Source: Cyprinodon diabolis
Lineage: Eukaryota; Chordata; Actinopteri; Cyprinodontiformes; Cyprinodontidae
Length of the DNA: 64,000 nt
Assembly: GCA_030533445.1 (NCBI GenBank)
Contig: CM060062.1
Location: 1,710,456-1,774,455 of the forward strand
Direction: 5' to 3'
Part shown: positions 44,516 through 56,038 of the stretch, piece after piece
How positions within the stretch are numbered: the stretch's first letter is position 1
Layout: each line of letters opens with the position of its first letter
The notes under the pieces: generated by a model
The model's database searches: none
What the model saw: only the letters and a program-made list of their open reading frames with translations
What the model was told of the DNA's origin: nothing
Program-made: the position numbers and the translations under genes

Positions 44516-44652
44516 GAGGGCTACGGTCCGGAGGATCGCTCTTGGGTTTCTGGCTCTTATATCCTCGATCCATCCCTGATCGAGGAATATGAGAACTCCC
44601 TCCCGTCGACATCTTCTGGACCGCCAAGAGGCGGTCGTTGAGAGGGGGGTAC

Positions 44653-45362
44653 AATTGGGATCTGGAGCTGTACCACCTTCCTCCAGCAGAGTGCGCCGTA
44701 GGTCTTCTGGAGCTGGAGTCTTCCAGCACACCTGAGACGCATCTACTCATCAGAAGACCTCCCCTTTATAACCAGCTGACAGACCTTGCTTCGACGCTGC
44801 AGTGTTGACCTAGTTTGGTTAGCGACCTGAGCCTTGAACCAGAAGAATCTTTGCTGTCTCTTAAGAGAGATCTGATTCTAACTCTCCCTTGTTTTTGCCT
44901 CACAGGAAACCTGTCTCAAACCTGAAGCTCTGGATGAGCTTAACCTGCCGAGATTGCCCTTGTGAGCCAAACCTGAAGATTCCTATGTGGATTCCCCTGC
45001 TGCTCTTTACTAGAGCTGGAAACTCTGACCAAGGTCTGCCATTAAAAGTCAGAAGCAAGACGCTGCAGCTGCTCGTGAACTCTGCTGAACAAACAGTCTC
45101 TGGACCGAACGGTTCCTCCTCTCAAAGAGAAGCCCGGATTAAAGTCAAGGTAGAATTCTGACTTATCTAAAGACTCATATTCATCTGTCTGCCTTCCTAA
45201 CCGAACTATCATCCCTGCAGACTTCTGTGAACCAGCCTGGACCAGTTCAAGATCCTGTACTTAACTTGTTTCTGTTGCACATTCAATAAACTCTGTTAAA
45301 CCTTTTACCCAGCATCCGTTGTGTTCTGCATGTGGGCTAAGCACTTAAGACCCATCATGACA
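44653..45362 (+). repeat. 3' LTR of the Gypsy element
   Basis: 710 bp, about nine differences from the 5' LTR, including its first two bases AA for TG. The TATA box and AATAAA (about 45285) are kept. Confidence 0.94.
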
Positions 45363-45367
45363 GTAGG

Positions 45368-46515
45368 CTTTGCTTTGGGCAGGAGGTATGGAGCTCTGTG
45401 GGGCGGAGTGGAGATGGAGGATGTGGAATTTCAGGGTAACAGGAGAAGGGGTGCAATTGACGTTTATACACTGTCTTTACACAACATAATTAATAATAAA
45501 TGTTTTAAATTAGGTTGAGTCCGGATTAGCCAGCAGGTGGATTCGGATTCGCGGTCAGCTAATCAGTGACCTCTGCCTTATAGTGTCTCCACCAACTTTC
45601 ATTACAAAGTTACACCCTTGATTCTACTCCTTACTTTTCTTTCTTTCTCCAATTCTTTCTCAACCTGCACTTCCATCTTCTTCATCCGTTTCTCCCCTTC
45701 TTTTTTTTTGACTTCTCAATCACCAACTTCACCACTGCCCACTGATTCCCTGCCGTTTTCCATGGACCTCCTGGTCCACATCCATCATCATTTATTTCTC
45801 TATCAAACTCACACTCTATTTTCTCTAACTGCTTTTAGTTTCATTTTTACTTTTACTGTTTTCTTAATTCCCTGGAAGGGATATTGCAAATAGAAAAAGA
45901 AAAAAAAAGAAAAAAAAACCCCGGTCTCCCTCACCAACTGCATGCTCTGTTTTTTGGAGATAAACCGGTCCCTCCCTTTTCTCCCATCGGGCCTCCTGTC
46001 CAACCTTGCAGAATTAAAAAACAAAATTTTAAAGCACAAAATATTTTAGATCATACAACTAATAACATCAGTGACACAGCAAAATGAAACAAAACAGTTA
46101 AAAATTATCCACAGCACACATAGGTCATGATATCCGCTCCACCTACACACTCATGCACACTGTTGCTTTCCCTCCCTTAGTCTGATGTTGTTGGGGTACG
46201 CGTGCCCATCTCACAGTTCATGTGTTTCACAGATCTTGCGGTTATCTACGTCAGCTCACGTTCTCTTTATTTTTTCTTTTTCATGTTGGACTCACAGGAC
46301 TTTCTTTTACTCGTTGTGTTATCGCGCACAACTTATTTTTCTAATCTGTTTTAGTTCTGACACGTGACACGGGCCTCAGTAATTTTCTGCTTCTACAAAA
46401 TCAGCTCTTTCTGTGTGTGTGTGCGAGCAAGGTCATTCTAAGCCTTCCACCTGCACTTGTTGTTTTGTACACTCTGTCCTGTAAATCTGACCTGATAGAT
46501 ATGATAGATAGAACA
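45368..46515. other. No gene recognised right of the Gypsy element
   Basis: Contains a pyrimidine-rich stretch (45610-45720) and an A-rich tract (45892-45918). Short ORFs have no motifs. Confidence 0.35.
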
Positions 46516-46569
46516 ATAAGTTTTGCTGCAGTTTTAACTTAGCTCCTTACTTCTTTTAGCTTAAACATG

Positions 46570-46653
<84 letters not shown>
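46516..46653 (+). repeat. Dispersed repeat ending in (TA)n, copy 2
   Basis: Same 55-bp unit as at 34898, followed by about 41 TA units (46571-46653). Confidence 0.9.
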
Positions 46654-46656
<3 letters not shown>

Positions 46657-47147
46657 CAAGGGGCAGGAAGGAAGTGCTTGGAACATGCTTTTGCTCTGAT
46701 GCCAGTTTGTTTCAGCCTTTAGTGTTTCTAATGTAGAAGGACTGGTCACATCACAGGTTGTTTGCATTACTACAAGGACAGTTAACAAGGTAGAGTAAAT
46801 ACACAAACTTGAAGAGGGGAGGGGGGCTTGCAGGAAAACTTTGTTTCTATCAGGGCGGTATAGCGTTAGCCCCTCCAGTTCTAATAGCATTGTGAGGTAT
46901 TGCTGGATGCAGCCATGACTCCTTCAGAATGATGGCGCAGCAGTTACCAATCTCCTACTTTGATGAAAGTTTCAGTCGAAGATTATCCATTTTGTTTTCC
47001 AGCAGGATTGATGGAAGCGGTGGTCTGTGGGGATTTCTCTTTATCTTCATAGTTAGCCCCCCTCTGCATCCTCGCTTTCTCTGTCTTGCGCATCTCTTAC
47101 TCCAGCAGTTGTGTTGTTGGGATCCATCCGTAGCTCTCTGCAGCTTT
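46654..47147. other. No gene recognised
   Basis: ORFs here (for example 46929-47222) show no family motif. Confidence 0.3.
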
Positions 47148-47360
47148 TTAACACTAAAAGTCCCGGAGATACAAGAATTTTCGTCAGTCTCCAGTCCCCC
47201 GGCGGTACTTATCAACTCATGAATCCCTTTTCAGATGTAAATGCCCCATTAGCGCTGTGGCTGGAGAAGAAATCCACCCCCTTCAGTTTCGGTTTCAGCT
47301 AAAGTATCTCTCTTTGAGTGTTTTACCTGAGAGCTGGGGGAATAAAATCATATTTGTAAT
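47148..47360 (+). mobile_element. One-ended TTAA-type element, copy 2
   Basis: Paralogue of 29742-29955, about 85-90% similar by eye. See that entry. Confidence 0.5.
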
Positions 47361-47959
47361 TAAATATAACTAGGTCTACGTTATCAGTGTCGCCAACACC
47401 GCAATGATTTCAGCGCAGCCACCATTGCAGCGATCAGTTGATAACTGATCTGTACAATGAAAATAGCTCTATGAGCTGGAACGCTGTAGAAAGCAACAAT
47501 ATTTATTCAATAATGACCATTTATACGATAATGACCGTTATTTATTTGGGGCGGAATATAACTCAGGCGATCTCTCTTCCGCTGCAAATACGCAGCCAGC
47601 ATCGCGAGACTGCAGTAAAGTTGGCAAAAATATTCACAGATTCGGCTTTTCCGGATTAATAACTCGGAGGATGATTTATTCTACAAAACAGACACCACAG
47701 CCAGGCAGACAGGGAGCTACAACCATAGTTTCCTAAAAACGAGTCTCCTATCGCGCTGGGAGAATAACATTGGATCCTATGGAGAGCACCTGCTCCAAAA
47801 ATGCTCCGTCTGCAAGTCGCAAAATAATCAGAGAGAAATATTCAAAAGCATCACCAAGGAGAGGTGGATTATTATCACATTCATTGGATAAGAAAATAAT
47901 AATTTTCTGAGGAATTTCCAAAAGCCTAAATGACAAATGGCACCTCTATTCTATTATTA

Positions 47960-48640
47960 AAATAAGTATAAAATGAGCAATAATTACACTATAGATCATT
48001 GTAGTGCCTTCAAACTTGTACGATACACAGATAACTTCATCTGGATTATACTACTATACTATTATACTACTCTTACTCTGGGAAGATAGGCCAAACTGAT
48101 TTTTGGAGATTTGTCTTTTTTATTATAAGCATATAATAGCCAATAATTACACTATAGATCATTGTAGTGCCTCCAAACATAGATAACCTCATCTAGTTCA
48201 CACTACAACTCTTACTTTGGGAAAATGTGCAAAACTCCATTTTTTTCATTCTTATAAGAATATAAAAAGCCAAGAATTGCTTATGACTTAGAGACTTAGA
48301 CAGATTTAGTTTGTCATTTTGTGTACACAAGTGTAAACAATAAGAAATTTCATTTAGAACAGCTCTAGGCAATTTCATATTTTAAAGTGCAGCCTTGAAA
48401 ACAGTAATAAATGCATTTAAAAAATGGTTATATAAACATATGACTGTATATTTACAGTTCTAACATTCTTTTTGTTCTTACTTTGGGAAGATAGGCCAAA
48501 CTGTATTATAGGAGATTTATTCATTGTTATTATAAGCATATAATAGCCAATAATTACACTGTAGATCATTGTAGTGCCACAAAACTTGAGGTAAACATAG
48601 ATAACCTTGTCTAGTTCATACTAGCTATGGAGGATTAGCA
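47960..48640 (+). repeat. Three imperfect copies of a ~150-200 bp unit
   Basis: 'aattacactatagatcattg' with 'tagtgcc' occurs near 47975, 48141 and 48553, and 'ctttgggaagataggccaaa' or a variant near 48075, 48218 and 48481. The unit also holds 'ttataagcatataatagcca'. It is a short array of local duplications, non-coding. Confidence 0.75.
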
Positions 48641-49201
48641 GGAAGCCGATCCAGGTCAGGGATCCAGGCCAGGTAGGAACAGACAGGTGACAGGATCCAG
48701 GCTTCCAGGCAATAAAAAGCTCCCAGGCAGGTTCAGAGTCTGACAGAGTCCAAAACGTAACCAGACGGACACGCACAGGACCAGACAAGGATCAGGTGCA
48801 GAATGACTGGCTCAATGGAAGAGGGTAGCAGAGACAGGACATGGAACCAGAAATTGAGCAGGACCTTTAAACTGGTGTCCACCTTGGAGCCAGGCTTACT
48901 GGGATAAAAACTGATCCTCCCCACGTACAGAGCCAAAAACCCAGAGGACTCAGCAGGGGAGGAACAGTGGAGGATTACGAGACGTGAGAGACACAAATCT
49001 CTCGTTCCACTGGCCGCCAGGATCCAGGACATGAACCATGAAATATGCAGAACTTAACAGAACGACTAACGGAAAACAAATATGATCTGGCCCCGAATGA
49101 TCAGGGTGAACAGAATCGAATCGATAATTGCGGCAGGGAGGGAAAACGGCAGGTGAAAGAAATAACCAATTAAGGGGGAGCATTCAGGCCAGATCATGAC
49201 A
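48630..49201 (-). repeat. Probable LTR fragment, minus orientation
   Basis: The plus strand ends GATCATGACA, which as reverse complement is TGTCATGATC, a usual LTR start. Related to 53380-53835 (shared 'actttaaact', 'ggagccagg', 'aggacatgaacc', 'atctggccc'). Other boundary and TSD not found. Confidence 0.45.
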
Positions 49202-49673
49202 GTTTTGCTTATTTTCAGTAGTGTTTTGGTGTTTTGCTTAGTTATTAGATATAATACTGTGTGATTGTATCTAATAAAGGTATCATTGCATTTTTAACCT
49301 GTGGTATTTTGTGTTCATTTTACACAGTTAACAATTTATCACTCAGGTTGAATTCACTCTTCTTTCAGTAGCATCTGAATGAACAGAGACACATTTAGTT
49401 GGTTGGTGATTAATAACGTTGCTAAGAGTCACAGCCTAAATTACTAAATTGGTGAAAGAAAACTGGATTTTTAACAGCCGGATTCAGGAGTCTAATCCTT
49501 TTAGGAAAGGGGGCTAAAACCCTGGTCAGTAAGCAAATTAGTTATAATCATTCAACAGTTAATAAACAACTAGCTTTACAATCGATTTTAATGACCTATT
49601 AATTAACTAACTCCCAGTGCTAGTTATTTAATATATTCATTTTGTTCTGGTAAGCTGGCACAACACAGGATTG
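49202..49673. other. No gene seen
   Basis: AT-rich sequence without ORFs or repeats noticed. Confidence 0.4.
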
Positions 49674-49882
49674 AAAGATTTTTTCCAAGCACTAAGCTCA
49701 CTTAGCTGATTGCTCCTTCCTGTGTTTCCAAAAAGGCCAAAGTAAATAACCCAGTCCTTCTTTTCACTGTAGACAAGCCATGATCTGCTTATCTGTTCTC
49801 CATTTTTCATTTGGATAAAATAATAGCTGCATGAATCATGACAGCAGACAAGATAGAGGAGAGCAGGAGGCGGGGTTACCAA
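49637..49882 (-). pseudogene. TTF-finger-like fragment of a hAT transposase, copy 4
   Basis: The first about 70 residues match copies 1-3 and then run into unrelated sequence (SFNPVLCQL) where the element is truncated. Confidence 0.6.
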
Positions 49883-50010
49883 TCTACTTGCTCTGGAGAG
49901 CAGAGTTCGCTGCTTTTAGATGTTGTCTCCAAAGTCTCCAGTAGCAGAAAAAAATCGCTAGATTAGGCGCTAGGAGCTTTTTAGAAATCAAAGTGCTAGA
50001 GGGGTCTGTC
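49674..50010 (-). mobile_element. hAT-derived element with TTF-like ORF, copy 4 (fragment)
   Basis: Only the ORF and its 5' flank are left; both hAT ends are missing. It joins repeat A3 at 50011, as copy 2 joins A1. Confidence 0.8.
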
Positions 50011-50013
50011 CCC

Positions 50014-50288
50014 TTGAACCGTAGTCGGCCTCAGCAGATGGCCGCTCACACAGAGCCTGGTTCTGCTGGAGGTTTCTTCCTGTTCAAAGGGAGTTTTTCC
50101 TTCTCACCGTCACTACAAGCATGCTTAGTGTGAGGGATTGCTGAAGAGTCAATGAGTCGATGCAATCAACTGGTTTTCCTTGAATAGAAAACATTGAATC
50201 AAACAGACTGGATGATCTGGTGAACTGGAAAGTGCCTTGGGATGACATGTGATGTAAATTGGTGCTATAGAAATAAAGTGAATTGAAT
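50014..50288 (+). repeat. Family A repeat, copy A3
   Basis: The cleanest uninterrupted copy: 'cagcagatggccgctcacac' to 'ctatagaaataaagtgaatt'. Serves as the empty-site reference for the two LTR insertions in A2. Confidence 0.85.
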
Positions 50289-51232
50289 TTAATGATTGTT
50301 TCCTTAATGAAAAACTATGTTTTTGAGAGCACACACATAACAGCCATCAAGGAATGTGAAGAAATAAATGTATTGGATTACAAATGAAGACCACAAACGC
50401 ACTAAATAATTTCCAGATTAACGTTCTGTAGATTTTTCTGCAGCAGATGGTCTCATCTTTTTAACCAGTGATACACATTTAATGGCACACACTCATAACA
50501 GACTTACTGCAGATAGAAATAAAACTGTGGGTTTAAGGAACCAGATGAAAAGAAAGCACTGGATGCTAATTAATCCTTAATTATGTTATCATTGTGAACA
50601 ACTTTATCAATTTTGCATTACAATGATTCTTAAAAATCTGGCTTAAAAAGTTTGTTAAAATTATTTATTTTTTATCATACCGATTAGTAAAGAAAGAAAT
50701 GAAATATATACCAGGCAAATGTCAAATAAGTGTAATCAGAATCAGAATTACTTTACTACTACTACTTTAATTGATCAATATAAACCTTTATTTCATGTGA
50801 TATTTCATTAGTGTGTACCTTTGACATACAACCAACATACATAAAAAGTTTTGGAGAAACATTTAATTAAAAGACATTTTATTAAATATTTCTATTTTTG
50901 ATCTGGTAACAAATATGTAGAATGGCCTTGTTTTTTATATATGTAGTTTTTAAACATTTCAAATTATAAGAAAGCTTTTCTTTTTGTGTTGCCTTTCAAA
51001 TATTTTAAAAATTTCAGTCTGAACTACATCTGTTTCCATGAAGATAGAAGGTTTACAGCAGGAACTGGGACTTTAGCAGAAATGAAACTCATAGAGGTCG
51101 ATGGAACATTAGAAAGGGTGGGGCTGTTCCAGGAAATAAATATTATCTCCTGAAAGCACAGATGCACATAAACAAGCAGAGACGAGACGATCAGAGCAGA
51201 GAGGAGAGAAGCAGAGAAAAGCAGAGAGAAGT
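50289..51232. other. 5' flank of the TRIM gene
   Basis: AT-rich. The last 60 bases before the ATG are purine-rich (GAGA/AGCAGAGA), fitting a short 5' untranslated region. No clear TATA box was identified. Alternative upstream non-coding exons cannot be excluded. Confidence 0.3.
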
Positions 51233-52600
51233 ATGGCATCCTCCTCTTTATCTGAAGATCTGACATGTTCAGTCTGTCTAAATATCTTCACGGATCCAGC
51301 GATCCTTTCCTGTGGACATTCTTTCTGTAAAGAATGCATCACACTTTCTCTGAAATCACTGAATCAGTGTCCACAGTGTAGGACGACTGTTCCTACAGAC
51401 CGGATGGATTTCACAACGAATCACATCTTAAAAAGTCTTTCTGAAAAAGTAAAACAAGACAAGGAATCTGGGAAACACTCTGAGGTAAGGTTTTCATTAT
51501 TTATGATTTTTAATAGCCAACAATGCAGTTAACCAGAGGCTAGAGGTACATGTTTTTGACTGTTGATTGTTTTATTGACTTTAAAGGCTCCTGTGGGGTT
51601 TTGCTCTGAACACGACGAAAGGCTGAAGTTGTTCTGCGTCACCGATCAGCAGCTAACGTGTATCATATGCAGGGATTGTGAAAAACATGAAGGACACAAG
51701 TTTAAACCAGTCAAAGAAGCTGCTGCGTCGATCAGAAAGGAGGTAGAGGCATTTTTGGGAAAAGATTTCCATGATTTCAGCAAGATAGAAAATCTTGCCA
51801 AGTCACAGAATGAAGAAATAAGAAAAACCAAAGAAAAGTCTCAGCAGCTGAGGACCCAGATCAGCAATCAGTTCCAGGAGATGCACCAGTTCCTGAGAAG
51901 GAGAGAAGAGGAAATAATGAATGAACTAAATCAAAAAGAGACTGATGAGCTTCAGGAGATGAGGGAGGGGTTGGAGCTGGGGGAAAAGATGAAAGCTATT
52001 CTGGAGATTACAGAGCCTGAGATTTTACTGAAGTGTTGGTCAGAGGGCAACAGTATGAAAACTCAAAATCCCTTAAATCTCCAGGTGGGGAATTCGTCTC
52101 TGTCATTGGGACTCTATGAGAGCCACCTTCAGCTCTTTATGTGGAAAGAAATGCTTCAGGTGATCCAACCTAAGGCAGAGAAGCTTTCCTTCAAGAGAGA
52201 AGATCCACCTGTTTGGGTACAACAAGGCTGTAGCTACAATCAGCCACATATTTTTGGACAAAGCTATTCTCTATGTACCTGTCATCATAACTATAATAAT
52301 TTACTGTCTCAATACCAGAAATACTGTAACCCAGGTCAAAACTATGACTATGACCTTACAATAGATCAGATAGAGCCAGGGCCAAATTACTGGGAGATAG
52401 ACGTTAAGGATAAGAAAAGTTGGACAATATATATACAAGATCATTCTTTGACATTTAAAAATAACCGATACACCAAAACTACTAATAATAGAACTGAGTA
52501 CCTGAACTTTGAAAATAGACCTGAAACAATTGGCATTTATTTTAACAGCATCACCAATCAGCTTCAGTTCTTTGATGAAAACAATATGAAACACTTTTAA
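51233..52600 (+). CDS. TRIM protein (RING, B-box, coiled coil, short SPRY), two exons
   Basis: Probable E3 ubiquitin ligase of the fish TRIM expansion (TRIM35/A33-like). Exon 1 is 51233-51484 and ends before GTAAGG; exon 2 is 51587-52600 after TTAAAG. The 102-bp intron is phase 0, and the spliced product is 421 aa. RING: C12, C15, C27, H29, C32, C35, C46, C49, a complete C3HC4 set, which binds E2 enzymes. B-box: C90, H93, C101, C109, C112, H118, H121. Coiled coil about residues 125-240 (QISNQFQEMHQFLRRREEEI). The C-terminal SPRY is odd: NYWEIDV and IGIYFNSITNQLQFFDE are recognisable, but the PRY part is replaced by diverged sequence and the domain stops before its usual last strand. It may have altered ligand binding or be losing function. 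A same-strand pseudogene follows at 55005. Confidence 0.85.
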
Positions 52601-53379
52601 GGCATTAACAGCCATGCAAGAGTAGGATAAAATCTCCTCATGCAAGAGCTTACCACCAAAAGCAAAAATTCTAAGACTGTTGTTTCCTCTGACGGTGGCA
52701 GAGGAAGTGCTTTAGGGGTCAGTTGTAGTTTCACATAGAGCCAGGCTGGTTTGGAGAGATTGTTTTTCATTAAAGAGCGAAATCATGTAAAAAGGCATTA
52801 TATGTAAATAAAGCTTCAATTTTCCTATTAAGGTTTGTGTCGACGTTCTGAGACTGACAGCAATAAAAAAAAACTCTGTTAGAGGCAAATGAAATAAAAT
52901 ACAATTTATACTTCTATTCTCAGTCTTTCATTTTTATTTTTTCTGTGGTTTCGTGATGATCTGGCATTAAAATGAATGCATGCATTGCTTCAGCTTTGCT
53001 GTAGATAAATAGGGAGTCCTTTGATTTTTTTCATTCCTATGGAAAGTAGAAGCATTTATGCATTACTGAGCCTGAAAACTATTTTTTAGTTTATGAGCTA
53101 AATTTGGAGGAAAAGTCTTCGTCTGAAATTATCACATGAAGTAATCTGTTATTAATCTCTATTGGTTGCTGTTGTAAGAATGTGGAATTAAAACATTAAA
53201 TCAAATCTAAACTATTCTATCTTTTGTCATGAAATCTTTTAATTCCTGAGGAAAGTAAATCAATAAATGCCTTCATTCATTCAGTCATTCATATTGTGGA
53301 AAAGGTATTAAACAGGAATGATAATGTCAAAAAGGGGACAGATGGACTCAGTATTTAACGTGAGACAGACAGTGGGAAA
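52601..53379. other. 3' flank of the TRIM gene
   Basis: A possible polyadenylation signal AATAAA lies near 52807. No other gene seen. Confidence 0.4.
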
Positions 53380-53835
53380 ATTCAAAAAGTTTATTTAACT
53401 AAAACAACAGGAAGCGCTGAGCTGTGGATCAGCAGACCACATCAACTGCGGGGGGATGGGGGGGTGTAAAGGCTGGTCCAGCAGAAAGCTCAGACAGTCA
53501 CGCTTAGATGGAGACAGGCAGGCTCAGTGGTTGAGGGACAGAGACAAGACATGGTACCAGGAAATCCACAGAACTTTAAACTAGTCTTCACCTAGGAGCC
53601 AGGACACGATCAGGAGACGAGACAAACACCAAACCCACTCAAACCACTGGCCTCAAGGAACGAGGACATGAACCTTGGAAATAACTCAAAATAACAGAAC
53701 AAACATACAACATACATCAAAACAATAATCTGGCCCTCATAGCTGGGCTGAGCCGTATGTGAAGCAGCAGGTGGAAGTGGATAGAATGGGTGATAATTAC
53801 AAACCAGGCAGAGTAAGGCAGGTTAGTGAAATGAA
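53380..53835 (-). repeat. Dispersed LTR-like repeat, relative of 48630-49201
   Basis: Shares several 10-15 bp blocks in the same order with 48630-49201, in the same orientation. Boundaries unclear; includes a GGGGGGATGGGGGGG tract at its left. Confidence 0.4.
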
Positions 53836-53980
53836 CTAAAAAAGGATTAACAGGGTTTTCCTAAAACCAGTATGGCAAACAGACTGTCTTCATTGGGGTT
53901 TAGGCCTATGACTAACTTGTTCAAGTTAAACAGTTTTGAATTGGAATATATTAGTCAACATCACTGGTCTCCAAACAATC

Positions 53981-54722
53981 TGTCATGATGGGATTTAAGG
54001 TTCTAACCCACATGCAGAGACACAATCAGAAAACCAAGGGTAAAAGTTAACTGGTTTATTTGTAGGTTAACAAAAACAGAGTGAGAGGTTAAACAGCAGG
54101 GTAAACTCAGTTGAACCTCAGCGGACTGTTGAACCGGATACTCTGAAGGGGAGATCACATTGATCAGTTCAAGGCCCGTAGGAAATATGACTGACACTTA
54201 TAATATGCAGGAATGGGACTCACGTTTGGGGGGCTCTTGGTTTTCCTTAGGATCCAGTTTGTGGGGTTTTATCCAGAGATGAATGAACTCGTTTGAGGGC
54301 GGACAGGCAGACTAGCGTTGGGTCCAGAGGAGCAATGGAGCTGACTGTCACCGGGTTTTCCTGAAGCAGACTTGAACGGATCTGGTGGAGGTTTCCCCTT
54401 GCTTAATGTGACTCAAATAAAACCTTCCAGGGGGTGTAGAAGGTCCAGGCTTATCCAGTGGATCAGGAAGGCATCCTACCAGAGAACAAAGGCGAAGGCA
54501 AAGCTTAGACTCAGAGAGACAAGGCAATAATTAGCCTCAGCTAATCTCAGTTTAGCTAGAGTACCCAACACTGGCAAACACTCTGGCGTCGAGGTCGTGA
54601 CATCCCGCTGCTCAAATACTCCTCTGGTGATGACCCAACGAGCCGCAGGTGTGCGAGGAGGCCCAAATGATGGAAAGGGAGAAGAAAAGAAAACACAACC
54701 CACGCAAACTCGAATCCTAACA
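53981..54722 (-). mobile_element. Solo Gypsy LTR, minus orientation
   Basis: Begins TGTCATGATGGG and ends AATCCTAACA. The flanking CAATC (53976-53980) and CAGTC (54723-54727) differ at one base, fitting an old 5-bp duplication. Related to the LTRs at 24013 and 27485 but more diverged. Confidence 0.85.
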
Positions 54723-55877
54723 CAGTCCTTTATTTGGTGAATGTTAAACACTGATATTATGAGGGTGGTACTGCATGCTGGTGATATAATGCTATGTTGC
54801 AAGAAGAGTCTAATGCTGTGATCTGATGAAATAAAAACATCTTTGATACTATTTGCATATACATTTTAATAATAATAATAATATAATGCATCTTTATGTT
54901 GAACAAGATTTTGAAATTCCTCAACAAAAGATTGTTGCATGATTTCAGTCATAAAGTCCTAAATTTGAATCAATATGGGCAGACCAGAGGTATTCATCAT
55001 AATCGTTGTTTCTGCAGACCATGAAACTTGGAATGATCCAAAGAGCTCTGACTTGTGCAAACACTCTGGGTGTGATTAATCAGGAAGTTAAAGCTGCCAA
55101 GCCTTTCCATGCCAGAACAGGCGAAGAGAAGAGCAGCAGCTGTGGTGTCCGGTTCATACTTGGAGGATCCGACCTGCTCTGTCTGTCTGAACATCTTTAC
55201 TGATCCAGTCAACCTCCCCTGTGGACGCTCCTTCTGCAGCCAGTATATTGCAGGAGTGCTGCTTTCACTGCAGCAGTGACCACAGTGTGGAACGGCAGTT
55301 ATATCAGAAGCAGCAAGTCTGCCAACAAGCCTCATTTTGAAAAGCCTTTGAAAAGGAATTCACCGTGACAACAGCTCTCAGTGACGCTCAGGCTGGGATC
55401 AAAGGGTGAGAAAGGAGCAAGAAGAATTGAATTAAGAATGCAAAAAAAGCAGCGCGTCTGACGTCAGCAAGGCCTCAGAGACGGTTCTAAAACTGAAACA
55501 TTTGACTTCAGCCGGATGTCGGAGGATTAACAGAGCAGTGGACTGATGCCAAATTAACTACAGTGAAGCAGGTAGACCTTATCTTGGTGGTCAGAAACCC
55601 GCAGCTACAGAGCTGCATCCGGCTCTTTACCACTCTGCAGCTCACTGGAGCTTTTTCAAAGCAAAAGCAAATGGAAAAAAAAGATGGATTTTTGTTTTTG
55701 TCTGGCTTATTTTCGTTCACATAGCCTAATTATCGTATCAAAAGGCTGCTGTTGCAGGCTGCATTTTATTGCACTATTCCCCCGATAAGGAGGGGAAAAA
55801 GAGGATTGCACTTTTCCCGTGGTCTGAAGAAAATTGGATCATATTTCCATGTGGATGTTTGAAATTACAGGAGTCCG

Positions 55878-56038
55878 ACACTGAAAAAAATAATGCAACT
55901 GCTTTTGGCATTTACTTAATCATATTTAGTTACTTTAACATAATTGTTTTATGTCCTGCCCTGCTAACATGAAACAATTGTGTTAAAATAACAAAATATG
56001 TAAATGCCCAAAAGCAGTTGCATTATTTCTTTCAGTGT
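55878..56038. mobile_element. 161-bp palindromic MITE
   Basis: The first 38 bases (ACACTGAAAAAAATAATGCA...) are repeated as a near-perfect reverse complement at the end (...TGCATTATTTCTTTCAGTGT). No coding. A diverged copy lies at 10868. The target duplication is not clear. Confidence 0.88.

Larger units (their letters stand above)
39576..45362 (+). mobile_element. Near-complete Ty3/Gypsy chromovirus (Tf1/sushi-like)
   Basis: 5787 bp with 710-bp LTRs (39576-40285 and 44653-45362) and the exact 5-bp duplication GTAGG (39571-39575, 45363-45367). By eye the two LTRs differ at about nine positions (about 1.3%), so the insertion is young. Order: LTR, self-priming-type leader, gag, pol (PR-RT-RH-IN-chromodomain) in the -1 frame, polypurine tract GAGAGGGGGG, LTR. 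Two lesions in pol (a T8 frameshift near 42914 and a TGA at 44513) make it non-autonomous. The 3' LTR begins AA instead of TG. Confidence 0.96.
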
